Notes: generated from the sequence alone by a model not told the origin. A DNA stretch of 64,000 bases from Channallabes apus (GCA_030522415.1 CM060104.1:20785825-20849824); one strand, 5' to 3'. Positions 11,401 through 24,080 are shown, counted from the stretch's first letter. Program-made: numbers and translations.

Positions 11401-14400
11401 AATAAATGCAATCAATTGTAATCTGTAACCAATTCATTATTTGAATTATTATTTCAATTGCTATTCTTCAATCGCTATATATTTTATTGTTCATTTGAAA
11501 TACTGAAGTACTGGAATATAATTTCAGGGCATAATGTATGGCAAGTCTGGGGAAATTTTAACTATGAGGCTGAGGAGTCAGTTATTTAAAGCCATATTGA
11601 GACAGGTAAGACAACACTTCAGTGCATCTGTATTACAGTAGGTATTACTAAAAGACCAAATAATATGATTGATCTTTGCAATACTCTAATTTAATGATGA
11701 GGCTACATCATGTACCTTGCTAACATTTTGCTACTATCTTCCTTTTTGTAGGAGATTGGCTGGTTTGATGACCACAATAATGCAGTGGGAGTGCTAACCA
11801 CTAAATTAGCAACAGATGCATCAATGGTTAAAGGGGTAAGTGACTTACCACCTTAAGGATTCATGATAAAGTTTTTAGAACCCTTTAGTCCTCACGTTTT
11901 GTTCAGTTAGTTCTGACTGAGTAATCTGATAGGACGAGAGGTGATAATAGTGGTGATAACAGCACAGAGATGTTTAACTATATGCATCACTCTGCATCAC
12001 AGGTGATATAACAATTGGTAATTACACTAACTGTCGGTCGCCCAACATGGGTGAAAGTAGGTCCGCAGTACTCGCATTCAAAACCAGTCACGGAAGCACT
12101 TTCAGCAGGAAAATGCATCTTGTCATTTAAGCCAGGTAGTTAGCTAATATTTTGAAATGGAATAAGTGGAAATCTAAAATAAATCTTATATTTTTTTCTT
12201 CTTCTGGCTACATTGTACCAGTAAGAATTTAAAACTACTTTCACCCCCTGTTAATTGCACTAATTGCAGTTAGTTAGTTCTGCCAGTCATAGACGGATAT
12301 TTGTTGGTGGGCCAAAATAACCTGTAAAATAAACAAATAAATTATAAACTGTTCATGATAAATGGTGTATGTAGAACTATAGTATAAAAGCAATATTGCG
12401 TAATTACAGTAACACACTATTATGAGTAACTACAGTATAACCTAAGCAGATGGGTAACAATGTTATAAAGTGATGATTATAAGGAGGTTCTGGAATTTTA
12501 GCAGCTCTTTTTTTTTCTGTCAGAATTTTACAGCTAAACATTAGTACAGTTGTACAAGCATTTATTTTCTGTACTAGAAAATTGTAATATCATTCATCAA
12601 GGGCAGTTATTAAGTTTTATTATATCATATCAGTGTTACAGTCAAAATGTGCACACTGTCATTCTCCTTCTCTCCCTTTTTTTTTAGGCATCAGGATCTA
12701 GACTGGGCTTGATTGCGAATAGTATTTGTTCCCTAACCATTGCTGTGGTCATAGCCTTTATTTTCTGCTGGCAACTTACCCTTCTCATTCTTGCCTGTGT
12801 GCCATTCCTCATTGGATCCAATTTCATCCAGATGAGAGCTCTGGGAGGTCATGCTTCCAAAGATCAGCATGCACTTGAGATGTCTGGCAAGGTATTATTA
12901 TTACAATGTATTTTGTATTATCTTTATTTGGACATCATATTTTTGTAAAACATGAATGCAAGCATTTTTACTTACAAGCACATGCAATTAATCATAAAAT
13001 AAAGGATAATGTCTTGATTAGTGAGTTTTTTTTTTTTTTTATATGGCCCTGTAATTAAACTACCATTTTAACCTCAAGCTTGTGTTTCACAGATATCCAC
13101 AGAAGCTGTAGAAAACTTCAAGACTGTTGTTGCATTAACAAAAGAAGATGTCTTCCTCCACAAGTTTACTGAAAGCCTCAGTAAACCATATCGGTACATC
13201 TTAGATACAGTATAGTACATTTCTTGCATTTATTTACGGATCAAATGAACAAAATACATTTAATTCATTTCATATATACAGTCAGATGACAAGTTATTTA
13301 AAAAAAAAAAGTGAAAAAAGTGTAGTTACAGTAGCTGTTTGCCCACCACAAGCTACCAGAACAGCTTGATTGAGCCTTCACATGGACACATATCTATATA
13401 ACTGTACATAATGCTTCGCAAAGAAATCCTCGCATTTATGTTGATGATCAGAAGAACCAAAATGGACCAACATTCATCCAAAATCTTTCATGGGTGTTAG
13501 TTTGAAATCCAATATATGCGAACATCATAGTATATAAGTTGAATAATTTTTTAAACACCATCAAACAATTCAGTAAGCCCTCATGCACAGTGGTTTTGGG
13601 ACAACTTGAAGAAGATTGTTCAATAAAGGGAACAATCTGAATAACTTTCTAATTCATTGCTTCCCTCTTGGGGAACCAATGGACCCAAACCATGCCAGCA
13701 AAATGTCACTACTTGCAAAACACAGACCTTTAAGCCACATAGGTTTAAGCTGTCATAAGTCTGTATTTGATAAACATTTATTCAATGTCTAATTTCACAA
13801 ATTAACATTTTTTTTAGGTCTGCTCTATTTAAAGCCCCCATCTATGGACTCACCTTTGCTATTTCTCAAGCAATTCCTTACTTGGTTAATGCTGCAATTT
13901 TCCGTTTTGGCGCCTGGTTGATTGCACATTGCTACACTGAATTTGAGAGTGTTTTCCTGTAAGTACATTCTGGAAAATGCATCATACTACTGTAGCTAGA
14001 CTTTTGGTGCTGCAGTCTTCACTAGAACACTAATTGTCTTTTTTTTTTATCAGGGTTTTTTCTGTTATTGTCTTTGCCGCCATGAGTGTTGGCCAGTCCT
14101 CGTCATTCGCACCAGATTTTGCCAAAGCTAAAGCTGCAACTGGTAGAATCTTAGACTTACTTGCAAAGGCACCTGAGATTGACATCTACAACGAGGCAGG
14201 GGAAAGACCAGTAAGTAATATATCTTCACCTTGTCTTTTGAACCTACTGTACAACTGGAATGCAAACCCAATCATATCCCTTACTATATTACTTATTTGG
14301 AGCATTCACAGCTCAAAGCTGCTGCTATATAATCTTAATACGTCATGATTTCCCACTCTCCGTTCAGGCAAGCTTTAAGGGAGATGTAGAGTTCTGTGAC

Positions 14401-17400
14401 GTGCACTTCTCATACCCAACACGTCCAAACATAAAGATTCTGCAAGGCCTAAATGTATCAGTGGATCAAGGACAGACACTGGCACTGGTGGGAGGCAGTG
14501 GCTGTGGGAAAAGTACCTCAGTCCAACTATTGGAGCGGTTCTACAGCTCTTCCAGTGGGCATGTGGTATGTTAGGATTATAGTACTTTTGTTATTTTTGT
14601 CACAGAATTACTTTCTAATATCAGCTATGCATAAGTCTGCATTATGTAATGCATACAAAAATTCTTGGCAAAAAAATAATGTTGTCAAACTACTTGCTAC
14701 ATTGATTAATTTATTTTATTGCTCAGCTAATGGATGGGGTGGATACGAAGAAATTGAACCTTGCTTGGCTGCGCTCTCAGCTGGGTCTGGTCTCTCAGGA
14801 ACCTATCCTGTTTGATTGCACCATTACTGAAAACATCCAGTATGGAGACAACAGTCGTGTTGTCAGCCAGGAAGAAGTTGAGGAGGCTGCTAAGAATGCT
14901 AATATCCATAACTTTATTCTGGACCTGCCAGAGGTAAATTTAGATTTAAAGGGCATGATTTATTTACATTTTGTTTTACAAAAAGCTTACCTCCTGAAAA
15001 TGTAATTGTAGATCTAACTCATTTAAAAATGCATTGAAGATTTTATTGCAACCATATTAATCTAATTAGCATGCAGTATAAATTGCATAAAAAAGATGTC
15101 AAACTGGGCCAAACATGGCCTGCTATCAAATTTCATTCAGCTTGTATGAAAAAACTTTTATTACTATAGTTTACAATACTACATTCTGTACTCGTATACT
15201 ATTTTAAAGTAAACCTGTAATATCCACAAAGTGCTGAAGACTCACAGAGCACTGTCAGACTTATAGTGGTCTGTGCAAATCATGCATTCTTTTATTTCAT
15301 AGTGCTGAAACACTGGTTAACACTGGTTATGTTCTTTTTAAATAGAAAAATCCTATTCTATTTTTAGAGTCAATTACTGGTGTTCATCAATAGAGCTAAA
15401 TATAAAACACTAAAAACAAATATAATATAATTATTTTATAGCCTAGAAAATATATGAGTTTGACACACTCAGCCTTTAACAGACATATGTGATAACAAAA
15501 AACATCAATTCTCATTGTAGTCACACAAGCCAACATAATCTATGTTTCCCACTGTTATGTAGCTCTGTTTGATATTGCTACCTTCTACCATTGCAATTAA
15601 TTCACTGAAAGGTCACCGTTTTTTTAATATATATTTTTTAAAGCACTCAATATTCATTACAACCACAAAAGGTAGAGATCAAAAGAAACATTCCAAGCAA
15701 CATAAAACGGCTTTCATAATTATAATAGTCAATGGCCTTTGTAGATTGACATTATGGCTAAAATTAATTAATTATTTAATGTTTAACACCTAAACAATCA
15801 AACCCATATGTGCTTGTTGAACATGCCACAGACGTAGTTAGGATTTAGTTCCCACTTGTTGGCATAATAACCTCCACTCTTAGAGTCTAGATTTTGGAAA
15901 ATAGTTGTGGGGAATTGACATACAGTAGGGGCGTTGACATGCTTGAGCAGGTTCAAATGTAGGGAGATCTTTTGTCTACAATGACTTTGTATGTTATAAC
16001 ATTATGTGCTTTTAACTTTGTAGGAAACTTTTTTGTGATAGTATGGTGTTCATAAACTTTTAGCAGTATATTTTTCGGTTTTACTTTTATACAGTTTTAT
16101 ATTTGATTATATTCATGACCGGCATATTGTATATAATTTTAGAAATACAACACACGGGTGGGAGATAAAGGCACTCAGTTGTCTGGCGGCCAGAAACAGA
16201 GGATAGCAATTGCTCGGGCTTTGGTCCGAAAACCTAAAGTGCTGCTACTGGATGAAGCCACGTCAGCCTTGGACACAGAGAGTGAAAAGGTTAGTAAGAG
16301 GCTCCTTGCTGCCTTTGCCATACTGTCTATTCGATGACGTAAACATAAAGCAAAGTTTGAATGTAAACTAGAAACAAACATACAAGATGGTATTTGGTGA
16401 GGCAGAAGCTTAATCAGGAACCATTGTAAAACAAGTACACGTGCATATTACACAGAACAAACAAAAGTCAAACAAAAAAAAGTGTTTTGCTACATAACTG
16501 GTCCAGTGAAAACTGGTTGAGGTGACAAAACCATCCAGGCTTCCATAGGATAGCAAACACAAATAAACATACCACATACAGTAATGGATAAATGTTAGTA
16601 CCCCCTCTTTTAATTCTGTGTTTTTGTGTCAGAATATACAGTAATAAACATTGTCAAATGCCAACGCAACCCCCCAAAAAACAAACAAACAAAAAAAACA
16701 TAATCCTAATAACCCCTTACTGCTGGTAAGTTTCAGCCAGGTGCTACTAATCATTCCTTGAAAAAGCGAGGGTACTAACTTTTACACATGACTGTGTCTG
16801 ACATTTCTAATTAAATCCCACTTCATCTCCATACTAAAGTTTCTATATTTTTCTGTATTTGTACAGAAAATCATCTTTCTCCATATTTGTACAGCTAGGC
16901 TTTCTTATATTTTTCTTATATTTTCCTTATATTGTATATTTTGTCTTATCTTCTATAGATATATTTTTCTTATCTTAGCTAAATGTATTTTCTATATTTT
17001 ATATCTTTTTATTCCATATTTATTAATGTTTTTTTTAAGGTCACGGGCAGTCGTTTAAGCATTTCACTGCATATCATACTGTGTATGTGACAAATAAAAT
17101 TAGAATTTAACACGTATTTGTACAGACATATAAAAACAAATTATTGAGTAATATAAGATACAAGTTCACACATTCACAAACAGGAACTGATTTAAAGGAC
17201 AGAATTGGATTTTTACCAAACAAACTATTACACTGTTGCAATAGCCTATTTAATGTCTTAAACTAAAACCACAACACATATGGGATAAAATAGGAAGAAC
17301 AGTGACAGGTTCCAGTATCAAATAATCAGGCTTCACTAAATGGCCCTACCTGGCAAAAGCTACAGAATTTGGTTCATTCGATGCGCAGCAAATCAAAACT

Positions 17401-17879
17401 GGTACAGAAATGCAAAGGATGGCAAACTAAATACAAATACAGTAAAACATGCTAGATAAATTTTCTTTATCTAAATAAGTTCAAAGTGTTCAAATTCTAT
17501 TTTTAAATTTCATTTTGAACATTCCACTCCAACATCTAAATATTTTTGTAGCTATTCCTTCATTATACTGTTCTCATGGTACATAATGGTATTGTAGATA
17601 ATTTGACAGGTTTTATTAGTGTCTACTTTCTGGATGAGAACTGTAAACTTTAAACTATTTTGTCTCTTTGCTGTGGTTTAGATTGTGCAGAAAGCTTTGG
17701 ATGAAGCTCGTCAGGGTCGCACGTGCATCGTCATTGCTCACCGATTAACCACAATCCAGAATGCTGACATCATAGCAGTCATTCAGAATGGCAAGGTGGT
17801 TGAGCAAGGCACACACAGCCAGCTACTTGCCACACAAGGAGCATACTATGCCCTTGTAAATGCCCAAGTCTCCCACTAA
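5430..17879 (+). CDS. abcb5: ABCB5-like full ABC transporter (P-glycoprotein family)
   Basis: This is a full-size ATP-driven exporter of the plasma membrane, laid out TMD1-NBD1-linker-TMD2-NBD2. Exons: 5441(or 5430)-5481, 5512-5626, 5721-5781, 5908-6058, 6809-6884, 7011-7202, 7318-7489, 7698-7822, 7935-8112, 8804-8917, 9051-9161, 9249-9374, 9487-9690, 9940-10110, 10241-10402, 10518-10754, 10970-11119, 11287-11391, 11528-11605, 11752-11835, 12688-12891, 13093-13193, 13818-13958, 14054-14210, 14368-14565, 14727-14933, 16143-16289, 17682-17879. Phases agree at every junction and give about 1338 residues with no internal stop. NBD1: Walker [10 protein letters not shown] at about 468-476, LSGGQ 572-576, Walker B Asp/Glu 596/597, switch His 628. 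NBD2: GGSGCGKST 1131-1139, LSGGQ 1237-1241, Asp/Glu 1261/1262, His 1293. Both ATP sites are canonical. The ABCB5 name (over ABCB1/ABCB4) rests on the sp8 neighbour. The start codon is unresolved: 5430 is the in-frame ATG, while an upstream exon ending at 5375 does not match in phase. Confidence 0.9.
8230..8545. repeat. Decayed DNA-transposon relic in an abcb5 intron
   Basis: This stretch of the intron between the exons ending at 8112 and starting at 8804 resembles the interior of an old fish DNA transposon, with blocks such as ccccagatcataacactg and gcataatgttgctgagcctagacctg. No reading frame or terminal repeats remain. I recognise the block style but cannot fix the family or the boundaries. 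Confidence 0.35.
10518..10754 (+). other. abcb5 linker exon, acidic then lysine-rich
   Basis: This in-frame exon encodes residues about 671-749, the linker between NBD1 and TMD2. It opens with a run of Asp with a few Tyr/Glu, passes through a Ser/Asp/Thr stretch, then becomes Arg/Ser- and finally Lys/Ser-rich. In P-glycoproteins the linker is disordered and carries phosphorylation sites. Here RRSMT and RRSSKR resemble basophilic-kinase targets (for example PKA/PKC-type). The Asp run comes from a GAT/GAC trinucleotide repeat that could vary in length. Confidence 0.85.
11860..12680. other. abcb5 intron, no recognised element
   Basis: This 852-bp intron separates the exons ending at 11835 and starting at 12688. 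It is AT-rich. A slightly GC-richer island near 12030-12110 shows no exon-like splice signals. I see nothing else I can name. Confidence 0.5.
13310..13790. repeat. Old dispersed repeat in an abcb5 intron
   Basis: The intron between 13193 and 13818 carries text typical of a dispersed fish repeat, with blocks such as accagaacagcttgattgagcc, caattcagtaagccctcatgcac and tggacccaaaccatgcca. There is no open frame and the ends are unclear. It is probably a relic of a DNA transposon; the assignment is tentative. Confidence 0.35.
14934..16142. other. abcb5 intron, no recognised element
   Basis: A 1.2-kb AT-rich intron between two NBD2 exons. I see no transposon ends, no open frame with coding character and no RNA gene. 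Short A/T runs are the only low-complexity features. Confidence 0.5.
16579..16794. mobile_element. Tc1-type MITE in an abcb5 intron
   Basis: The left end (cagtaatggataaatgttag followed by taccccctc) and the right end (gagggtactaacttttacac followed by atgactg) are imperfect inverted repeats of about 30 bp enclosing about 220 bp with no coding sequence. The left end abuts a TA, as Tc1/mariner insertions do. A nonautonomous miniature element in the last intron of abcb5. Confidence 0.55.
17036..17110 (+). repeat. SINE/LINE 3' tail fragment
   Basis: The block aagcatttcactgcatatca followed by tactgtgtatgtgacaaataaaatta is the shared 3' tail of several fish SINE and CR1/L2-type LINE families. The rest of the element is not recognisable upstream, where the sequence is a degenerate T-rich ttcttatattttt repeat. 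It lies in the last abcb5 intron. Confidence 0.5.
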
Positions 17880-18741
17880 CTGTTCCTGTATTTTCTAAGC
17901 ATCTGTGTGATATCATATGTAGCAAAATCATATGTACATGCCTACAGTATGTCTAGAGTATTACTTATTACAGCTATAATTTTTTTTTATATCCTATGCC
18001 TGACAAAAAAAAATCAGTACAGTACTGAGGGTATATGACTTAATATTACAAATATAACATATTTTTGTAGAACTATACATATGTACATCAGGACTATACC
18101 CTGAGCTATAATTTCTATAATCCGTATAAACAAAATATATTTGGTATACTTTTGGCCACATTGTGTATTAGTTGAATGAAATATTCTCTAAATCACTATA
18201 CTGTTCACGATAACTATTTATTTTGTACCCATCTATGTATATGAGGTTGTTTGTAAATTAATTGGGACTTTTTATGAAAATTTGTAAATGTTTTGTAAGT
18301 TTGATTGCACCAAACATAAATAATATTTTGTAGCAGATCAGAGGTTTGCTGGCTTTTTATTCTTTTTTTCCTGGACTAAAGGTCAAGGTGTATATTTTTC
18401 TTCTTCTTCTCCTCCTTGTTAAGATTATCATAAGTTTTAAATTATGAATTATGATAAGGTTTACTGTTATATAAATGCTCACTCAGTTTTTGTTCCTACA
18501 GTGACAATATTTATTTCACTGCTGTTCAATATCACAAATCTGACATAACATGTACCTGGATGTTAACCAAAAGAAAAACTGTTCAAAGCTTGTTCTTCTA
18601 TACCTCGGCAGACGAAATTTTTATTCTCATTTGAGCCTCAGTTTAGTGTATACATTGTGTCCAATACTGTATATTTCTGATGTTTTTTTGATGTTCTGTG
18701 TTTTTTGGCCCTGAAGTAAAAAACATTTCTCAAAAACAAAA

Positions 18742-18742
<1 letters not shown>
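17880..18742 (+). other. Probable abcb5 3' UTR and downstream DNA
   Basis: AT-rich DNA follows the abcb5 stop codon (taa at 17877-17879). Possible polyadenylation signals include variants such as cataaataat near 18316. No other coding sequence or transposon is visible before the CA repeat at 18743. Confidence 0.5.

Positions 18743-18814
<72 letters not shown>
18743..18814. repeat. (CA)n microsatellite
   Basis: An uninterrupted AC dinucleotide run of about 72 bp (36 units). Open frames through it are artefacts of the repeat. Confidence 0.95.
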
Positions 18815-18815
<1 letters not shown>

Positions 18816-19369
18816 AAAGCAACCATGACATTTTTGGTGGTTGTACTGGCCAGTTTAAGTTATAGGGGATTATTAAGCCTATGCACACGCATCACTTAAA
18901 CACTCTTAATTATCTAATTCATTACTTGGAAGTTTGAAGTTTCTATTCGAAAGTAAATGCAGAAAATTACATTATTTTACAAGCTACATTCTTTTAATTA
19001 CTGTGATTGCTTGCATGTCCATTTAAGTGGCAGGGTTGGTTGGAAGCGATTACTTTGTTTTTTCCTCCTCTGATTAAGAAAATTCTAAGCCTTTAAAAAG
19101 GCCTCCTCCCTACTTATAAAATTTCTTTCACTTTAGGAAACATGTAACATTTTTAAAGTTCTTTTAAGGTGTTTCATTGATAACTGTATATGTATAGCAC
19201 TGTATCTACTTATTAATTTAAGGAGAATTCTTGGGAATCACCCCAAATTCCAAGAATTTTCTTAGAAATTTGTCGTTAGGAGCACTCTTCGCACTAGGAA
19301 TTTTTAATATGGCCACAGAATTTTAGGGATTAGAGGTTAACTATGTATAACGAATAATGTGAATATATA

Positions 19370-19900
19370 TTTAGTGTAGAGTGCAAGCAGAGACTCCGGC
19401 AGGACTAATTATAACAGCATAACTAAAAGGGAGAGCCAGAAGGAAACAGACATGAGGGCTCCCTGAGATGTAAAGCAAACAATCACCTCACCGTCAACAA
19501 ACCTGAGTGATCAATGAGAGTGGGGAAGACAGCATCTAAACATACCAGTTCACCTAATACTCCACTGTACATCCATGAGTCCCACAGATCTGCTCCTTTA
19601 CCCAAGATAAATCTATTTATAAAAATGCTTGATTAAGTCTAGGCTAAAAACCTATTTATTTAAACACTGAGACTGTCTGTGTCCCGAACACTATTTGGAA
19701 GACTATTCCATAATTTTGGGGCTTTGTAAGAAAAAGCTCTGCCCCCAGCTGTAGTTTTCATAATACGCGGTACTGACAAGCAGCCTGCATCCTTTGATCG
19801 AAGTAGCCGTGGCGGATCGTAAGACACTAGCAGTTCGCTCAGATACTGCGGCGCGAGACCATTTAATGCTTTATATGTCAAGAGTAGTATTTTAAAATCA
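19370..19900 (-). mobile_element. L2-like LINE 3' fragment
   Basis: On the minus strand, 19881-19660 encodes the conserved C-terminal end of an L2/CR1-type reverse transcriptase (MTYKALNGLAPQYLSELL, GRAFSYKAPKLWNSLP). It is followed by 3' noncoding sequence to about 19370. The same 3' noncoding sequence recurs, in opposite orientation, at 49590-49840. The fragment lacks the rest of the ORF and is inactive. Confidence 0.75.
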
Positions 19901-20023
19901 ATGCGAAATTATAATATCTACATGAGCTTCAAATGAAAGCAGTTCTTATACATAATCTGAAATAGATGCATCTGCGGAAAGGTCTGCAAGAATGATAGGG
20001 GCCTAAAAATCCATCAGGCCCAG

Positions 20024-20365
20024 ATGAAATGCCTGGCACAGGAGATTACAGCACAGCGCACAGGATCGACGCCTGGTGAGACGCAGGAGGAGCCCGGTCT
20101 GGAGAAACCCCACAGAGCCCAGAACCTCCAAGTGCCAAACACTCCAGGTCCAGGGAGAGTAGTCCTACATATCAAGTGGCCTCCAGCAAAGCAGCACAAG
20201 CTGTGGCACCAGTTTGATGAGGATACATCTAGAATCATCAATGTAACAGCAAAGGGTGATGTAGAAGGACGACTTCTTAACCTGACTACAATCATCACAA
20301 GTTTCGCGACTGAGAGGTTCGGCGTAGAGGAGCCTAAGTTGAATAAACGTAACTATACCAGGAAC
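20024..20365 (+). pseudogene. LINE family B ORF, N-terminal fragment
   Basis: This frame encodes a segment I recognise as the region upstream of the reverse transcriptase in a widespread fish LINE (blocks KLWHQFDEDTSRI, TAKGDVEGRLL, TTIITSFATERFGVEE). The C-terminal domain of the same family lies at 23375-23967 in the same orientation. The two parts are separated by an L2-like LINE in the opposite direction, and the reverse-transcriptase core between them is missing. I cannot name the clade with certainty. Confidence 0.65.
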
Positions 20366-20377
20366 CGCAGGTCAGAT

Positions 20378-23345
20378 AATTCAATTAAATTCAATTCAAT
20401 TCAGTTTTATTTGTATAGCGCTTTTAACAATTGACATTGTCTCAAAACAGCTTTACACAATCAAAAGAATTATTTAAGTTTGTATGGAATGTGAATGTGT
20501 ATGAATCAAAATGTTCAGATAGTCCCTGGTGAGCAAGCCCGAGGGCGACAGTGGCAAGGAAAAACTCCCTGAGATGGTAATAGGAAGAAACATTGAGAGG
20601 AACCAGACTCGACAGGGAACCCATCCTCATCTGGGTGAAACAGATAGCAGGAAATTATCTGCATTTATACAGTGTTAAGTGTTAGGTTCAGCTATAATAG
20701 TTGATGTTAATTGATGTTATAATAGTTGATGTAAAATGGAGTCCAGTAGTTATTCGAGACTCAGATAGACTTGTAGAAAGTTCCAGTCCTGAACTATCGA
20801 ATTTTCAAGTCCTCAGAGAAACAGCTGGCAACACCAGTCGAGGCCAGAACCATCTTCTAAGTAGATAGAAGCATCCCCAGACACCAGGCGCATCCTAAAG
20901 AGACACACGGGTCATCCATGGCAATATTTCTGAGGTGAAAGAATGCTATCCTGGTGATATTATCTACATGAGTTTCAAATGAAAGGCTGGAATCTATAAT
21001 CACGCTGAGGTCTTTTACTGTTGCACTTGACGGAACAGAAAGGCCATCTAATGTTACGGTGTGATCTAGACTTTACTTCTAGCTGTATGTGGTCCTATGA
21101 CTAGAACTTCTGTCTTATCCGGATTAAGCAGAAGGAAGTTAATTAGCATCCAATTTCTTATGTCCTGCACACATTGCTCAACTTTAGTAAGATGGTTTTT
21201 CTCATCAGGTTTTGTTGAGACATATAGCTGTGTCGTCAGCATAACAATGAAAACTAATACCATGCTTACGGATTATGTTGCCCAGAGGAAGCATGTAAAG
21301 GGAAAAAAGCAGTGGGCCTAAAACTGAACCCTGCGGAACGCCAAACTCCACTAGAGAACATGCAGAATAATCACCATTTAAGTCTACATACTGATAACGA
21401 TCGGTCAAATAGGATCTGAGCCAGGAGAGGGCTGTACCCTTAATTCCTACTACATTTTCTAATCTGTGAAGAAGAATAGCATGATCAATAGTGTCAAAAG
21501 CTGCACTGAGGTCGAGTAATACAAGCATAGTTACACAACCCTGATCAGAGGCCAATAGGAGGTCATTTACTACTTTAACGAGTGCTGTTTCTGTGCTGTG
21601 ATGAGGCCTAAATCCTGACTGATACAGTTCATGTATGCCATTTCTATGTAGATATGAGCATAGCTGCTCCGCTACTATCTTTTCCAGAATCTTAGAGATA
21701 AAGGGGAGGTTTGATATTGGCCTGTAATTGGACAGCTGACAGGGGTCGAGGTCAGGTTTCTTAATTATTGGTTTGATAACTGCTACTTTAAAAGATTTTG
21801 GAACATAACCAATGCTGAGTGAGGAATTAATTATTCTCAACAGCGGTTCTGTTATTACTGGTACTATCTGTTTAAGAAAATGTGTCGGTATAGGATCTAA
21901 TATACAGGTTGATGAATTTGCAGAAGAGATGAGTGAAATTAGTTCATTCTCTTCAAAAGGAGTAAAGTATTCTAGGTTTGAATCTGACATGGCTAGGTTA
22001 ACATCTGTATCAATTACATTGTTTGGTTTCAAAGCCTCAATTTTATGCCTGATATTTACAATTTTATTATTAAAAAAGTTCATGAAGTCCTCACTATTGC
22101 ATGATGTTGTGGAGATTTCTGTAGTGGTCTTATTTCTGGTTAATTTGGCTACGGTATTAAATAAAAATCTAGGATTATTTTTATTTTCTTCTATAAGAGT
22201 GGAGAGATACGTTGATCTAGCTACACTACGAGCTTTCCTATAGTTCAGGATGCTCTCTTTCCATGCTATTTGAAATACCAACAATTTAGTTTGACGCCAT
22301 TTACGCTCTAATTTCCGAGCAGTCTGTTTTAAAGTGCGCGTGTGATCGTTATACCAGGGAGCGAGTTTCTTATCTCTAATAATTTTTCTTTTAGCTGGAG
22401 CTACATTATCTAAGGTACAACGAAGTGTCGACTCTAAATATTCAGTCGCCTGATCGAGTTCTGTGGGGTCAGACGGTGGCCTAATCGAAGTTGGTAACTC
22501 TGGGAGATTATTGATAAAACTCTGTGTGGTAGTTGATGTGAATGTACGTTTAATACGGTAGCGCGGTGCTGTGCATACATTATCACTGTGACACACTTGA
22601 ATGGAGACAAGATAGTGATCTGAGATAATTTCAGACAGTGGAATTGTGAATACATTTCTTATAATTAATCCGAAGAATATTACTAAATCTAAAGTGTGAC
22701 CTGCTTTATGAGTGGGTCCTACTACACACTGATTTACGCCTACGGAGTCCAGTATGGACATAAATGCTCCAACGCTCGCGCTGTTGCACCAGCTGTTGTT
22801 CACTATTAAGTACACGCCGCCTCCTCTTGACTTCCCCGAGTCCCGCGTCCTGTCCATGCGGTGAACCGAGAAGAACTCGGCTGGTTGTATGGCGTGGTCT
22901 GGCACCGCTGGGTTCAGCCATGTCTCGGTAAAGCAGAGGAGATTGCAGTCCCGAATGTCTCTCTGGAACTTTATCCTGGCCCTGAGGTCATCGAGTTTGT
23001 TCTCCAGTGACTGGACGTTGGCGAGCAGGATACTAGGCAGAGGTGTGCGGTGTGCACGGGCTCTGAGCCTGTTCCTCACGCCGGCTCGTCTCCCTCGAGG
23101 CCTCCGCTTCGTGTCGCGTCCATTGTTCTCCCTCAGGATCTCACTCGGCCAGCTCGGATCCGGAGTTAAAAACGTCGAATTGTGAGTACATTGTATACCA
23201 ATAGAAACAAGAGTGTCTCTATCATACCTAATGTACTCAATGGTGCTGATTTTGCCGATTTTAAAACACTGAAAACTAACTTAAAGAACAAAACAAAGAA
23301 AAGGTGGTCGGAGCAGTCGTGACGGCAGCCGACCTCACCGGCGCC
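20378..23345 (-). mobile_element. L2-like LINE inserted antisense in LINE B
   Basis: A minus-strand non-LTR retrotransposon of about 3 kb. The 5' end lies near 23345 and the 3' tail near 20380-20400, where the minus strand ends with repeated AATTG-type units and the 'gcgctatacaaataaaa'-like tail of fish L2-type LINEs. It carries an endonuclease/reverse-transcriptase ORF (23079-21205), and the frame then shifts (21263-21066). It splits a plus-strand LINE of another family. An internal deletion has removed much of the endonuclease. Confidence 0.8.
21205..23079 (-). pseudogene. L2-like LINE endonuclease/reverse transcriptase
   Basis: The frame encodes 624 residues. The N-terminus starts an apurinic-type endonuclease ([22 protein letters not shown]), but the middle of this domain is deleted and the frame jumps directly to its final part ([15 protein letters not shown]). 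The reverse transcriptase follows in order, with [18 protein letters not shown], the catalytic-palm block [32 protein letters not shown] and the catalytic YADD. After YADD the frame shifts and the rest is found at 21263-21066. The element copied itself through RNA; this copy is dead because of the frameshift and the lost endonuclease core. Confidence 0.85.
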
Positions 23346-23374
23346 ATCTTGAATATCTGCCCTTGGAGAGGGCC

Positions 23375-24080
23375 GATACCGTTGGCGACACGATCAAGTA
23401 CTGAAGTGTATAGCAGAGACCATTTCACATGCAGTGGCCAACAACAAATATGTTGGCAGCCAGAGAAGAATTGCCTTCGTAAGGGCTGGTGAGCTGGCGC
23501 AAGCAAAGCAAAAATCAGCCAACCTCCTTTCATCTTCAGCAGACTGGGAGCTGCGGGTTGACCTGGGCAGGCAGCTAAAGTTCCCGGAATTTGTAACATC
23601 AACATCGTTGAGACCCGATATAGTTTTAACATCTGCATCGTCCAAGCAAGTCCTTTTGTTGGAACTGACAGTCCCATGGGAGGACCGCATGGAAGAGGCA
23701 AATGAGCGAAAGCAGTTTAAGTACCAGGAGCTCATTGAGGACTGCCGAAGGAAGGGCTGGAAGGCTAGCTGTGAGCCCATAGAAGTAGGGTGCAGAGGCT
23801 TTGCCGCTCGATCCCTGTGTAAGATCTTTGCCAGGCTTGGAATCACAGGTGCAAAGAGGAGAGCCATCAAGTCCATCACAGAAGCCGCAGAAAGAGCCTC
23901 GAAGTGGATTTGGATCAAGAGGTCCACAAAGTGGGCCAGTGCTGCTGGGACACAAGTTGGGGCGTGATCAACCCTGGCTGGGTCACCTGAGAGAGGGTGT
24001 CTGATGTTGTGAGACCCGAAACACCCGATGATCTCAGGAAACATCACTGATGATGTGTCCCAGCGCATCCAGAGATGTAT
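23375..24080 (+). pseudogene. LINE family B ORF, C-terminal domain
   Basis: The plus frame 23434-23967 encodes a 177-residue piece ending in a stop. It contains WELRVDLGRQLKFPEFV, VLLLELTVPWEDRMEEA, EVGCRGFAARSL and ITEAAERASKWIWIKR. This is the C-terminal domain that follows the reverse transcriptase in a LINE family common in fish. The tail (gtgtctgatgttgtgagacc, atctcaggaaacatcactg) is its usual 3' UTR. It is the downstream half of the element whose upstream piece is at 20024. A third, decayed copy lies at 4830-5105. Confidence 0.7.

Noticed and set aside
18627..18826. Open frames encoding Cys-Val repeats on the minus strand
   Set aside because: They are translations of the CA microsatellite and have no start context or homologous domain.
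23394..23967. LINE B C-terminal ORF as a host gene
   Set aside because: The same domain is found again as a decayed fragment at 4830-5105, and it is linked to LINE tails; it belongs to a retrotransposon.
23276..24068. Long minus-strand open frames over the LINE B tail
   Set aside because: They are antisense to the recognisable plus-strand LINE C-terminal domain and have no family resemblance of their own.
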